From Nocardia rhamnosiphila NBRC 108938 (lineage in GTDB: Bacteria > Actinomycetota > Actinomycetes > Mycobacteriales > Mycobacteriaceae), in assembly GCF_000720425.1 (NCBI RefSeq), contig NZ_JOAJ01000005.1, forward strand, positions 186,001-250,000: a DNA stretch of 64,000 bases. Reading direction: 5' to 3'. A model generated the notes under the pieces. That model was not told the DNA's origin. It saw only the letters and a program-made list of their open reading frames with translations, and searched no databases. Both the position numbers and the translations under genes were made by a program. This document shows, in pieces, positions 1-8,686 of this stretch (the first letter of the stretch is position 1; each line of letters opens with the position of its first letter).

Positions 1-6
1 TAGACC

Positions 7-1560
7 GTGAGCGCAGTATCTGTTTCGGACACCGAGGTGCGGACGATCCTGGCAGGGGCCGTCGACCTGGCTCGTAGTGCGCTCGTGGACCTGGAACCGA
101 CCGGGGTCGGAGCGCATCTGGGAGTCCGGGCCGAGGACGAATGTTCGGCGACGCACCGCTTCGAGGCCACGTTGCCCGGCTACCGCGGCTGGCAGTGGGC
201 GGTGGTGGTGGCCGCCGCGCCCGGCGCCGACCGGGTGACCGTGAGCGAGTCCGCGTTGCTGCCCGGGCCCGACGCGTTGATCGCGCCGGAGTTCGTACCG
301 TGGGAGCAGCGCATCCGGCCCGGCGATCTGACGCCCGGCGACCTGCTGGCCCCACCCGCCGACGATCCACGTCTGGCTCCCGGCTACACCGCCACCGGTG
401 ACCCCGAGGTCGACGAGACGGCCCCCGAGGTGGGTCTGGGCCGTAAACAGGTGCTCAGCCTGGAGGGCCGGGCCGACGCGGCCGAACGCTGGTACGCCGA
501 GTACGGCCCCGATACCGAGATGGCCAAGGCCGCTCCCGGCTCCTGCGAGAGTTGCGGTTTCTATCTGCCGCTGGCCGGTGCGCTGCGCGCCTGTTTCGGC
601 GTCTGCGCGAACGCGATGGGCGCCGACGGCCATGTGGTCCACATGGGATACGGCTGCGGCGCACATTCGGATACCCAATTGCCGACAGGCGCCGGGTCAC
701 CGATCTACCAGGCCTACGACGACGCCGCCATCGAGGTGGTCGCGGTGCCGCCGAAGTCGCCGGAGACCGCGCCCGGCAGCGAGGCGGCCGCCGAGGCCGA
801 CGTCGCACCGGACGCGGTGGTGCCGGGGCAGGCGGTCGTGACCGCCCCACCGGCGCAGGGGGCGGAATCGGAGGCGGGGGCACCCGAATCCCGGACTGCC
901 ACCGAGGCTGTGAGTCCGGCCGGTCGGTCCGCCGCTGCGGGTCCGGCCACGAGCGCCACCGCCGGCCCGGTCGCTACGAGCGCGCCCGGCCCGGCCGGCG
1001 AGTCGAGCCCCGAACCGGCTGTCGAGTCGGCCGCTGAGTCGAGCACGGGATCGAACGTCGAGTCGGCCGCTGAATCAGTTGCCGAGGCGAGCACCGAGTC
1101 GGGCCCTGAACCGGCTGCGGAGCCCGGCACCGGGTCGGTCGCCGGAACCGCTTCCGGACCGGCTGTCGAGACCATCGGCGAATCGGTCGCCTCGCCCAGC
1201 GGAGAGGCGGCTGCCGAAGCCACCGGCGACCCGGGTTCCGAGTCCGGGCCCGAGCCCGTCGGCGACCCGGCCGCAGTCGCCGCCCATCCGGCGGATACCG
1301 CGCCGGCCGGCGCCGACGCCGCCGATTCCGCGAACGAGCCGGTCGAGGCGACCGCCGCGGGCCCGGCGGAGCCCGGCCCCGCTGCCGCACCGGAAACCGC
1401 CGATCCGGCGGCCGAGCGCGAGTCGGCCGCCGCGGACGCGGAACCCGAAACCGAAACCGTCGCCACGGACCGGGCCGGTGCACCGGCCGCCGGGACGGAG
1501 AGCGGCGAGCAGACCGCGCCGGAGGCGGGCGACTCGGTTCCCGGGCCGGCCGACAGCTGA
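7..1560 (+). CDS. DUF3027 family protein with long low-complexity tail
   Basis: The first ~250 residues match the actinobacterial DUF3027 family as I remember it: an N-terminal helical part, a central segment with FVPWEQRIRPGDLTPGDLL, and a cysteine-bearing segment SCESCGFYLPLAG with further Cys and His after it that could bind a metal. Function is unknown. Mycobacterial homologues are about 260 residues; here a further ~260 residues of Ala/Glu/Pro/Ser/Thr repeats follow, probably disordered. The GTG start at base 7 is forced by an in-frame stop at bases 1-3; any ribosome binding site lies at or beyond the window edge. The gene sits upstream of the sacsin-like ATPase in the same orientation. 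Confidence 0.8.
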   Translation: MSAVSVSDTEVRTILAGAVDLARSALVDLEPTGVGAHLGVRAEDECSATHRFEATLPGYRGWQWAVVVAAAPGADRVTVSESALLPGPDALIAPEFVPWEQRIRPGDLTPGDLLAPPADDPRLAPGYTATGDPEVDETAPEVGLGRKQVLSLEGRADAAERWYAEYGPDTEMAKAAPGSCESCGFYLPLAGALRACFGVCANAMGADGHVVHMGYGCGAHSDTQLPTGAGSPIYQAYDDAAIEVVAVPPKSPETAPGSEAAAEADVAPDAVVPGQAVVTAPPAQGAESEAGAPESRTATEAVSPAGRSAAAGPATSATAGPVATSAPGPAGESSPEPAVESAAESSTGSNVESAAESVAEASTESGPEPAAEPGTGSVAGTASGPAVETIGESVASPSGEAAAEATGDPGSESGPEPVGDPAAVAAHPADTAPAGADAADSANEPVEATAAGPAEPGPAAAPETADPAAERESAAADAEPETETVATDRAGAPAAGTESGEQTAPEAGDSVPGPADS

Positions 1561-1685
1561 CAAACGGCATCACCGGCCGAGCCCGGCTTCGGCGACGGCT
1601 GTCGGCGCGGTGCCCGGGCCGGTAGCCGACCGCCCTCCGTTGTGCGCGGCACGCCCGGTCCGTCCGGGCACGTACGCTGTCTCGC

Positions 1686-4550
1686 GTGAGTGAGACCGGT
1701 GCGGTGGGCGATACGTTCGGGCCAGTGGAAACAGATGCCGGTACCGCGGATCCCTTCGGCACCGCCGACCTGCGTGCCGCGGTACTGGCCGCCTGGCGGG
1801 ATTCCCCGACCCGGCTGCGCGAGGACGCCGCTACCGAGGCGGACCTGGTGCGCGCCGGCTACCGCGATCGCCTGCTGACGGAACTGGCGCAGAATGCGGC
1901 GGACGCGGCGGTGAAGGCGGGGGTGCCGGGCCGGCTCACCGTGCGATGCACGGGCCGGACTCTCTCGGTCGCCAATACCGGCGCGCCGCTGGATATCGCC
2001 GGGGTACACGCGCTGACGGCCCTGCGGGCGTCGGGGAAATCCGGGAGTGGCGGGGAGACCGGACGGTTCGGTGTCGGTTTCACGGCTGTGCTGACGGTCT
2101 CCGACGAGCTCGAATTCCGCTCCACCAGTGGCTCGCTGCGTTTCTCCCGGGAGTTGACCGGTGCGGCGTTGCGCGCGACCGGCGTTCCGGCCCCGGGCGA
2201 GGGGGATGTGCCGGCGCCGCCCGTGCTGCGCCTCACCTGGCCGGTGACCGCCGCCCCGGCCGCCGGCGCGGATACCGAGATCGTGCTGTCGCTGCGTGCC
2301 GGAATCGACCCGGACGCACTGCTGGAATCCATGCGGGCCGAGGCCGCGCACCTGCTGCTGGAGTTGCCGGCGCTGCGCGAGATCCGGATCGGTGACGAGG
2401 TGGTGCGCGCCGAGACCCGTGATTCGGGGTGCGCGGGAGTACGCGAGTTTCGGATCAGTGGTTCCGGCACCGAACAGGTGTGGTGGGAATACCGGACCGC
2501 GCGGGCGCGCTGGCTGCTGCCGTTGCGCGACGGGATCCCGGTGCCCGCCGCGCCCGACGTGCTGCGGGCACCGACCCGTTCGGACGAAGAGCTGTCCCTA
2601 CCGGCGGTACTGATTGCCGATATTCCGATGCAACCCGACCGCCGACGCGTGCTGCCGGGCAATCAGCCGGCCGAACTCGCCACCGGTTACGCCGATTTCG
2701 CTCGCGCGCTGCCCCGGCGGTACCGGCTCGTGCTGGTACCGACTCCGGGATTCGCGCGCAGCGAGACCGACGGGCTCCTGCGCGAGGCGATCCTGCGTGA
2801 ACTGCGAACCGGTACCTGGCTGCCGGTGGTCGCCGCGCCCGCGGACGCCGGACTCGGCGAAACCCCCCGCGAAGACGCCGCGGACGACCGGGTGGCCGTA
2901 CCCGCGCGGGCGAGCGTATTCCCCGATCTCACGCCCGAACTGTCCGGGCTGCTGGGTGGTGTACTCGATCCGCTGGTGGTCCCGGAACTGTCCGGTGCCC
3001 GCTACGCCGAGGCACTCGCGGCGCTGGAGGTGCACCGGCTCGGCCCGGCGCGGCTGGCGGAGTTGTCCGCCGGGCTGGAACGACCGCCTGCCTGGTGGTT
3101 CGCTTTCTACTCCGCGCTGGAACCGTTCGTCACCGACCCGCTGACGGTGGAGGAACTCGGCGCCCTGGCGGTGCCCCTCGCCGACGGGAGGTCGGTGACG
3201 GGTCCGCGGACGGTGGTGCTGGACGACGAACTCACGGCGCTGCCCGCGGCGGTTCCGGTGCACTGGGCGCGGCTGGTGCATCCGGACGCGTCGCATCCGC
3301 TGCTGGCACGCCTCGGTGCGCAGCGGGCGCGGATCGCGGATCTGCTGTCGGATCCCGCCTTACAGGCGGAATTGACCGAGCACCCCGACGATCCGGAGAC
3401 GATCGAGGCGGTGCTCCGGTTGGCCGCGGCGGCCGCTCCGGCCGACCTGCCGGACTGGCTCGGCCTGCTCGAACTCCCCGACAGTACCGGTGGCGCGCGC
3501 CCGGCCGACGAACTGCTGCTCCCCGAGGCCCCCTTGATCGAACTCCTGGTCCCGGATTCGCCGTTCGGGGTAGTCGCGCGGGAGGTGGTCGCCGAATACG
3601 GTGCCGACGCGCTCCGGGCGATCGGTGTCGGATGGGATTTCGGGGTGGTCACCGAAACCGACCCCACCGGCCCCGACCATCACCTCGACGACGAGGAGAC
3701 CTGGTGGTCCGGGCTCGCCGAGGACCCCGCGGAACTGGTCGCCGTGCGTGACCTGGATCTGGTGGACGACGCGGCCTGGCCGGAGGCGCTGTGGCGGTTG
3801 CTCACCACGGAACGGACCCGGCCGCTGCTCGGTGACCCGGACGGTTACACGGCGTGGTGGTTGCGCCACCACGCCCGGATCGACGGCATCGCGCTGGGCG
3901 GCTACCGGCATCCGGCGGATACCGAATTCACCGGACTACTGCCGGAACTCCCGATCACCGGCCTGTCCACGGCCGACCTCGACGCATTGCGCGGTTGTCT
4001 CGCCGCCCCCGCGACCTTGGATCGCGACCTCGTCGAAGCGCTGCTGGCGGCGCTGGCCGACAGCGAGAAGACTCCGGCACCCGAGGTGGTCGCCCTGGTC
4101 CATGCCCGGCTCGGCGCCGCGGTGCCGCGGCTGGATCTCGGCACACTCGATCCGCCCGATCGCGTCCGGGCCCTGTCCGGAGCGGTGATCGACGCCGCGG
4201 ACGCCCTGGTGCTGGACCGGCCCTGGTTCGGCCTCGCGGTGCCCGCGGACCGGCTCGTGGCCGCCGATCCGGCGACCGCCGCCGACCTCGCGCTGCTGCT
4301 GGATCTGCCGTTGGTCTCCGAACAGGTCGACGCGGAGGTGGTCGGCCCGGGTCACGAAACCGATTGGGCGGGGGAGCCGCTGGGCGTGGTGCTGCGCCGG
4401 TTGTTCGACCTGCCACCGCAGGACGGACCTCTGATCCTGCACGACGAACTGTGTATCCGGCTGACGGGCGCGGTCACTCGGACGGTCACCGTGCCGTGGT
4501 GGCAGGACGGTTCGACCACCCATGTGCGGCGCCCCGGCCGGCCCGCCTGA
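1686..4550 (+). CDS. Sacsin N-terminal-like GHKL ATPase domain protein
   Basis: 954 residues. The N-terminal quarter shows a GHKL (HSP90/sacsin-type) nucleotide-binding fold: an N-box with ELAQNAADAA near residue 65, a degenerate G1 box VANTGAPLD in which the usual Asp of DxGxG is Asn, and a G2-type glycine loop GRFGVGF near residue 130. The remaining ~700 residues are leucine-rich and acidic without a motif I recognise. Sacsin-like proteins are thought to be chaperone-like, but the bacterial function is not established. The GTG start lies about 125 bases after the DUF3027 gene; no strong ribosome binding site is visible. It converges on the TetR gene with only five bases between the stops. 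Confidence 0.8.
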   Translation: MSETGAVGDTFGPVETDAGTADPFGTADLRAAVLAAWRDSPTRLREDAATEADLVRAGYRDRLLTELAQNAADAAVKAGVPGRLTVRCTGRTLSVANTGAPLDIAGVHALTALRASGKSGSGGETGRFGVGFTAVLTVSDELEFRSTSGSLRFSRELTGAALRATGVPAPGEGDVPAPPVLRLTWPVTAAPAAGADTEIVLSLRAGIDPDALLESMRAEAAHLLLELPALREIRIGDEVVRAETRDSGCAGVREFRISGSGTEQVWWEYRTARARWLLPLRDGIPVPAAPDVLRAPTRSDEELSLPAVLIADIPMQPDRRRVLPGNQPAELATGYADFARALPRRYRLVLVPTPGFARSETDGLLREAILRELRTGTWLPVVAAPADAGLGETPREDAADDRVAVPARASVFPDLTPELSGLLGGVLDPLVVPELSGARYAEALAALEVHRLGPARLAELSAGLERPPAWWFAFYSALEPFVTDPLTVEELGALAVPLADGRSVTGPRTVVLDDELTALPAAVPVHWARLVHPDASHPLLARLGAQRARIADLLSDPALQAELTEHPDDPETIEAVLRLAAAAAPADLPDWLGLLELPDSTGGARPADELLLPEAPLIELLVPDSPFGVVAREVVAEYGADALRAIGVGWDFGVVTETDPTGPDHHLDDEETWWSGLAEDPAELVAVRDLDLVDDAAWPEALWRLLTTERTRPLLGDPDGYTAWWLRHHARIDGIALGGYRHPADTEFTGLLPELPITGLSTADLDALRGCLAAPATLDRDLVEALLAALADSEKTPAPEVVALVHARLGAAVPRLDLGTLDPPDRVRALSGAVIDAADALVLDRPWFGLAVPADRLVAADPATAADLALLLDLPLVSEQVDAEVVGPGHETDWAGEPLGVVLRRLFDLPPQDGPLILHDELCIRLTGAVTRTVTVPWWQDGSTTHVRRPGRPA

Positions 4551-4555
4551 CCGGG

Positions 4556-5182
4556 CTATTCCGCGTGCCCGGCCAGCGCCGCGGCGAGCAGATCGAGTTG
4601 GGTGCGCACGCTTTCGCTGTCGTTGTCGACCAGCCAGCGCAGGACGAGGCCGTCGATCACGCTGAGCGTGAAACGCGAGAGCTGGGCCACCGGAACCGTC
4701 CAGACGCTCCCGGTGGCGTCGCGGGCGTGATCGAGGATATCGGCGACGGTGGAATCGTTGAAGGCGTACTGTTCCCGGGCGATCGCCAGTTTCGCGGGGG
4801 TCTGTTCGCCCTCGCGCAGCGCGTAGGTGGTGGTCTCGTAGGTGAGCAGCTGACGTTCGGGTGTGGCTTCGATATTGAGCCACATGAGTTCCAGTCCCGC
4901 GCGCAGCAGATCGCATAGCGCCGTATTGCCGCTGCCGGCTTCCTGCCAGACCGATTCGTTGGCGTCCACAGAATCGCGCAGCTCCATCGACAACGCCTTG
5001 ACCAGCTCGGTCATCAGCGCGTCCTTGCTCTCGAAACAGTAGTGCACCACGCCTAGCGAGACACCCGCCGCCTGAGCGACATCGCGGGTGGTCACCCCCG
5101 CGACCCCCTTTTTCTCGGCAAGGCCGATCGCGGCCTCGATAAGGTGGGCCCGTCGTTCTTCGACGCTCAATCGGGAGGACAC
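4556..5182 (-). CDS. TetR family transcriptional regulator
   Basis: A TetR/AcrR repressor of 208 residues. The N-terminal HTH reads EERRAHLIEAAIGLAEKKG followed by VTTRDVAQAAGVS and the typical VVHYCFESKDAL. The C-terminal ligand domain resembles the BetI-type C-terminal family; the ligand is unknown. I chose the GTG at 5182 because it follows a plausible promoter (TTGACT at 5213-5218 on the minus strand, a 17-base spacer, CAAACT at 5190-5195) by 7 bases, as expected for a leaderless mRNA. A longer frame opens with GTG at 5323, overlapping the stop of the upstream DUF2530 gene as GTGA, and would add 47 residues; translational coupling from there cannot be excluded. Confidence 0.8.
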   Translation of the reverse strand: MSSRLSVEERRAHLIEAAIGLAEKKGVAGVTTRDVAQAAGVSLGVVHYCFESKDALMTELVKALSMELRDSVDANESVWQEAGSGNTALCDLLRAGLELMWLNIEATPERQLLTYETTTYALREGEQTPAKLAIAREQYAFNDSTVADILDHARDATGSVWTVPVAQLSRFTLSVIDGLVLRWLVDNDSESVRTQLDLLAAALAGHAE

Positions 5183-5189
5183 CTGAGCG

Positions 5190-5218
5190 AGTTTGGCCCG
5201 AGAGGCCCGAACAGTCAA
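5190..5218 (-). promoter_or_regulatory. Putative promoter of the TetR gene
   Basis: On the minus strand TTGACT (5213-5218) and CAAACT (5190-5195) are separated by 17 bases, and the preferred GTG start follows the second hexamer by 7 bases. This fits a leaderless transcript. The -10 hexamer is a weak match. Confidence 0.4.
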
Positions 5219-5319
5219 TTCCCCGGCGGGCAGCACTCGACCACCGAGGGTCCGATCGGACTCCCGGTTGCTGTCTCCGACGATGTCGCCGCCGGTGCCG
5301 GGAAGCCCGGCTTCGACGG

Positions 5320-5559
5320 TCACAACCCGGTCTGTGCGCCCTTGTCACCGCGCCGGGCACCGCGGCGTTGTACCGCGAAGATGATGTACCCGAGCAGTCC
5401 GACCGCCAAACCCATCAGGCATACCGGGCGAGCGGATTCCCACCGCGGCCCGCTGAGCCAGACCACCGCGGTCGCGACGGCGAACAGCGCGCACCCGAGG
5501 GCGAGGACCGGCCGGGGGTCGGTCAGCCACGAGGGGAACTGCGGGAGCTGCGGGTTCAT
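5320..5559 (-). CDS. DUF2530 small membrane protein
   Basis: 79 residues with two hydrophobic helices (PVLALGCALFAVATAVVWL and VCLMGLAVGLLGYIIFAV) separated by a short loop, then a basic cytoplasmic tail. It matches the DUF2530 family, which in mycobacteria (Rv0879c, from memory) lies beside the MarR regulator gene, as here. Function is unknown. Its stop overlaps the longest possible TetR frame by four bases. It is divergent from the MarR gene, with about 50 bases between the starts. Confidence 0.75.
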   Translation of the reverse strand: MNPQLPQFPSWLTDPRPVLALGCALFAVATAVVWLSGPRWESARPVCLMGLAVGLLGYIIFAVQRRGARRGDKGAQTGL

Positions 5560-5607
5560 TCGATCAGCGTAACCGCTGTACGCACGCCGATCCGACGTGT
5601 GTCACGT

Positions 5608-6057
5608 ATGGTTCACTTTGTGACTACCCACTCGGATGTGCGGGCGCTGGCCAGCGACCTCTCGCTGGCGGTGGTGCGCTTGACGCGGCATCTACGGGGA
5701 CGGCGGACGGAATCGCAGATCTCGCTGACCCAGCTCTCGGTCCTGGCCACCCTCGGCAACGAGGGCGCGATGACGCCCGGTGCGCTGGCGGCCAAGGAAC
5801 GAGTCCAGCCTCCTTCGATGACCCGGGTGATCGCCTCACTCACCGATCTCGGTCTGGTGGAGCGCAACCCGCATCCGACCGACGGCCGGCAGATCATCGT
5901 ATCGCTCTCCACGACCGGGCACGCGCTGCTCGCCGATGAGCGCAGTGCCCGGGAAGCCTGGATGAGCGCCCAGCTCGCGGGTCTGGAACCCGATCAGCTC
6001 GAGGATCTGCAACGGGCGGTCGCGATCATGAACCAGATCGTCGCCGATTCGGAGTGA
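5608..6057 (+). CDS. MarR family transcriptional regulator (Rv0880-like)
   Basis: A 149-residue winged-helix MarR regulator. The recognition region PGALAAKERVQPPSMTRVI and the wing NPHPTDGRQIIVSL agree closely with Rv0880 of M. tuberculosis as remembered, which is reported to respond to stress and pH. The ATG at 5608 is the first start; a GTG at 5620 is also plausible because TATGGT (5607-5612) would place a leaderless start there. It is divergent from the DUF2530 gene, so the short shared intergenic region probably carries its own operator. The ligand is unknown. Confidence 0.85.
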   Translation: MVHFVTTHSDVRALASDLSLAVVRLTRHLRGRRTESQISLTQLSVLATLGNEGAMTPGALAAKERVQPPSMTRVIASLTDLGLVERNPHPTDGRQIIVSLSTTGHALLADERSAREAWMSAQLAGLEPDQLEDLQRAVAIMNQIVADSE

Positions 6058-6131
6058 AGCGGTAGCGGTCGGCGGCCGGGGCCTCGAGCCCTTCGGGCCG
6101 GAGGTCCCCCGCGGCCCCCTGCGCCGCGACC

Positions 6132-6533
6132 TCAGCGCGCCGCGAACGGCCGGTCGCTGTCGACGATTTCGCGGCCCAGCGGGAACAGGGCGAGCGGAAT
6201 CAGTTTGAGATTCGCCCAGGCGAACGGAATTCCGATGATCGTGCAGGCCAGGGCGATGCTGGTACCGAGATGTCCCAGGGCCAGCCACCAGCCGGCGACC
6301 ACGAACCAGATGATGTTGCCCAGCAGCGCGCCCGCGCCGGCACCCGGTTTCTCGACCGTGGTGCGGCCGAACGGCCACAGCATGTAGACGCCGTTGCGCA
6401 GCGCGGCGACCCCGAACGGGATGGTGATGATGAGGACGAAGCAGATCAGCGCGGCCAGGAAATAGCCCAGCGCCATCCAGAACCCCGCGAGGACGAGCCA
6501 CAGGATATTGAGCAGGAGCTGGATCGGCTTCAT
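6132..6533 (-). CDS. YccF domain membrane protein
   Basis: 133 residues with two YccF repeats. Each has a long hydrophobic helix followed by an IPFG- or IPFA-type motif: IITIPFGVAALRNG in the first half and IIGIPFAWANLKLIPLALFPLG in the second (only key residues cited). YccF proteins are inner-membrane proteins of unknown function. The start at 6533 begins MKPIQLLLNILWLVLAG, the usual family N-terminus. The frame continues open upstream for another 195 codons, but that stretch lies antisense to the methyltransferase gene and has no family similarity. Convergent with the MarR gene. Confidence 0.85.
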   Translation of the reverse strand: MKPIQLLLNILWLVLAGFWMALGYFLAALICFVLIITIPFGVAALRNGVYMLWPFGRTTVEKPGAGAGALLGNIIWFVVAGWWLALGHLGTSIALACTIIGIPFAWANLKLIPLALFPLGREIVDSDRPFAAR

Positions 6534-6584
6534 ATTTCGAGCATGCCCTAAAGCGGCGCCGAGCGCACCCACCACGGACCCTCG

Positions 6585-7415
6585 GTGGCGGGGGTTGGCA
6601 GGATGGGCGCCGTGGCCGTGGTTCTCGAGGTGGACAGTGTGGACGATCCGCGGGTCGACGATTTCCGCGATCTGAAGGCTGCCGACCGCAGACCCGATCG
6701 GCCCGGCGGAAAGGGCCTGGTCATCGCGGAGGGAACCGTAGTGGTGCGGCGCATGCTGGATTCGCCTTTCCGGCCGCACGCGCTGCTCGGCGTGGACAAG
6801 CGGTGGCAGGAACTCGCGCCCGAACTCGCGGTGGTGGATGTGCCGTTCTACCGGGCCTCGGCGGAAGTGATGGCCGAGGTGGTCGGGTTCCATCTCAACC
6901 GGGGTGTGCTTGCGGTGGCGCACCGGCCGCCCGAACGCGATTTCGACGAGATCATCGCCGCTGCCACCACCGTGGCGGTACTCGAAGGCGTGAACGACCA
7001 CGAGAACCTCGGCTCGATGTTCCGCAACGCGGCCGGTCTGGGAGTGGACGCGATCCTGTTCGGCGATCGCTGCGCGGATCCGCTGTACCGTCGGTCCGTG
7101 CGGGTTTCGATGGGACATGCGCTGCGGGTGCCGTTCGCCCGGGTACCGGAGTGGCCGGACGGGCTCGACCGGCTGCGGCGCCGGGGGTTCCGGGTGGCGG
7201 CCCTGACCCCGGACCCGGCGGCCCCGACGCTCGCCGCCGCGCTCACCGGCGAGCGGGTGGCGCTGCTGCTCGGTGCCGAGGGCCCCGGCCTGACCGAGGA
7301 AGCCATGGCGGCGGCGGATGTGCGGGCGCGGATACCGATGTCGGCGGGAACCGATTCGCTGAACGTGGCGACAGCGGCGGCGATGGCGTTCTACGAGCGG
7401 GTGCGGGCGTCGTGA
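6585..7415 (+). CDS. TrmH/SpoU-family RNA 2'-O-methyltransferase
   Basis: SPOUT-class methyltransferase predicted to methylate a ribose 2'-OH in rRNA or tRNA with S-adenosylmethionine. The three C-terminal motifs are clear: motif 1 GVNDHENLGSMFRNAAGLG, motif 2 LLLGAEGPGL, motif 3 IPMSAGTDSLNVATAAA. An N-terminal substrate-binding domain precedes them. It aligns from end to end with Rv0881 as remembered. The target nucleotide cannot be told from sequence. The start is uncertain: GTG 6585 gives the longest protein, and ATG 6603 (MGAVAVV) is an alternative. It overlaps the next gene by four bases (GTGA), so the two are probably co-translated. Confidence 0.85.
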   Translation: MAGVGRMGAVAVVLEVDSVDDPRVDDFRDLKAADRRPDRPGGKGLVIAEGTVVVRRMLDSPFRPHALLGVDKRWQELAPELAVVDVPFYRASAEVMAEVVGFHLNRGVLAVAHRPPERDFDEIIAAATTVAVLEGVNDHENLGSMFRNAAGLGVDAILFGDRCADPLYRRSVRVSMGHALRVPFARVPEWPDGLDRLRRRGFRVAALTPDPAAPTLAAALTGERVALLLGAEGPGLTEEAMAAADVRARIPMSAGTDSLNVATAAAMAFYERVRAS

Positions 7416-7720
7416 CCTCGGCGCTCGGAAGCCCCGGTTCCGGCCGGCGGCCCGGCCCGCCGGGTGAACCCACCCCGTGGGCGGCGGGTATCACGGTCGC
7501 CGTTCTGGTGGCGGCGCTGACCGCTGTCGGTGTATTCGCCTTCGGGGCGGCGCTCGCCCGGGTGCACCCCGTGCTGTCACTGGCGGTGAATCTGGTCGCG
7601 GTCGGCGGGGTCGCGCCCACCGTGTGGCGTTGGCGGGCGCGTCCGGTGACCCGCTGGGTGCTGGCCGGCGCGAGTACGGGGGTGGCGCTGGCCTGGATCG
7701 GCCTGCTGTTCTCTGTGTGA
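7412..7720 (+). CDS. DUF2537 membrane protein
   Basis: 102 residues: a Pro/Gly-rich start, then three hydrophobic helices (around residues 24-45, 52-68 and 82-100). It corresponds in position to Rv0882 and to the DUF2537 family. Function is unknown. The GTG start overlaps the methyltransferase stop as GTGA, an arrangement typical of coupling. It converges on the DUF6928-like gene. Confidence 0.75.
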   Translation: MTSALGSPGSGRRPGPPGEPTPWAAGITVAVLVAALTAVGVFAFGAALARVHPVLSLAVNLVAVGGVAPTVWRWRARPVTRWVLAGASTGVALAWIGLLFSV

Positions 7721-7731
7721 CCGGGACCGGG

Positions 7732-8514
7732 CTACTGATCGGCGCCCACGGCGGCTTCGTGTCCGCGCAGCCAGGACAGCAGGCCTTTTCGTTCGTGCGT
7801 GACCCGATTGTTCGGCTGCGGGGGTTCCGGATCGTCCGGGCGATCTCCGCGGGGACGTAACCGGAAACCGCAGACCCGGATGTCCTTGGGATCCACCGGG
7901 CGGGCAGCACCGGCGCCGGCCGCGAGCTCACGATCCGCGGTGGCCGCGGGGAAGTACCGGAAACCCAGCCATTCGTGGTTGGCGGTATCGGCGAAACCGG
8001 GGGGATCGAACGGCAGGACCAGCGGATCGGGTAGTTCGCCGAGCCGCCACGCGATCGGATGTTCGCCCGCCCAGTGCGGCCGCTCCCAGATATGCGGCAG
8101 ACCGTGATCCTGCAGGATATTGAGCCGGGTGGAACTGAACGCCCGGCGCAGTTCGCCGCGCTCCCAGTGTGCGAACGCGCCCCAGCCGTATTCGAGATCG
8201 AACGACACCAGATAGGTGTGCTCTTCGGCGAGCGGCCGCACCAGCAGCTCCGGGATGGCGGTCGGCTGTACCCGGGCGGCGTAGGAACTGCACAGCAGAG
8301 TGAGTCCGGGATAGCTGCCGATATAGACCTCGTCGGCGTCCGGGCCGTCGACGTCGCCGAGGGTGACCGATTCGGTGGGTTCTATGTCCAGGTCGGGATG
8401 GAGTTGCCGGGCCAGCGCGTAGGCCGCGTCCGGATCGGGGTCCGGGTCGGCGCGTAGCACCGCCGGCGGGTCGGGGGTATCGACGTACCACACGGATGAA
8501 ACCTTGGACAGCAT
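7732..8514 (-). CDS. DUF6928-like hypothetical protein
   Basis: 260 residues, soluble, rich in Trp, Pro and acidic residues, without a signal peptide. It starts MLSKVSSVWYVDTPDPPAVL and contains DLEYGWGAFAHWERGELRR. It resembles the actinobacterial DUF6928 family by general layout; I cannot name a function. The start at 8514 is well supported by a GGAGGT ribosome binding site seven bases upstream. The C-terminus is basic and ends in GLLSWLRGHEAAVGADQ. It stands alone between DUF2537 (convergent) and sepH (same strand, about 170 bases upstream). Confidence 0.65.
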   Translation of the reverse strand: MLSKVSSVWYVDTPDPPAVLRADPDPDPDAAYALARQLHPDLDIEPTESVTLGDVDGPDADEVYIGSYPGLTLLCSSYAARVQPTAIPELLVRPLAEEHTYLVSFDLEYGWGAFAHWERGELRRAFSSTRLNILQDHGLPHIWERPHWAGEHPIAWRLGELPDPLVLPFDPPGFADTANHEWLGFRYFPAATADRELAAGAGAARPVDPKDIRVCGFRLRPRGDRPDDPEPPQPNNRVTHERKGLLSWLRGHEAAVGADQ

Positions 8515-8686
8515 CGGTCCACCTCCGATAGCGCACGAAACCAGGTCGCGAACTCCGCGGCGCAACTGCTGTCGTCGTCCGGGCTGGCCCCGGAATCCTC
8601 GGACCGCGTCGCCGTATACACCGAACTTACTCGCGCAAACGGATGATCCGGGCGGTTGCGCGGGGTAACACGCCGGTCCGCAGTGG

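Noticed and set aside
714..2351. Long minus-strand open frame opposite DUF3027 and sacsin-like genes
   Set aside because: It is a shadow of high-GC coding DNA: Arg/Gly/Ala-rich, no family similarity, and both plus-strand genes are well supported.
3936..5360. 474-codon minus-strand frame across the sacsin-like and TetR genes
   Set aside because: Shadow frame: Arg-rich composition, and the TetR protein is read in another frame with a clear HTH.
6534..7118. Extended N-terminus of the YccF protein
   Set aside because: The extra 195 codons lie antisense to the RNA methyltransferase and lack membrane or YccF features; the family N-terminus is at 6533.
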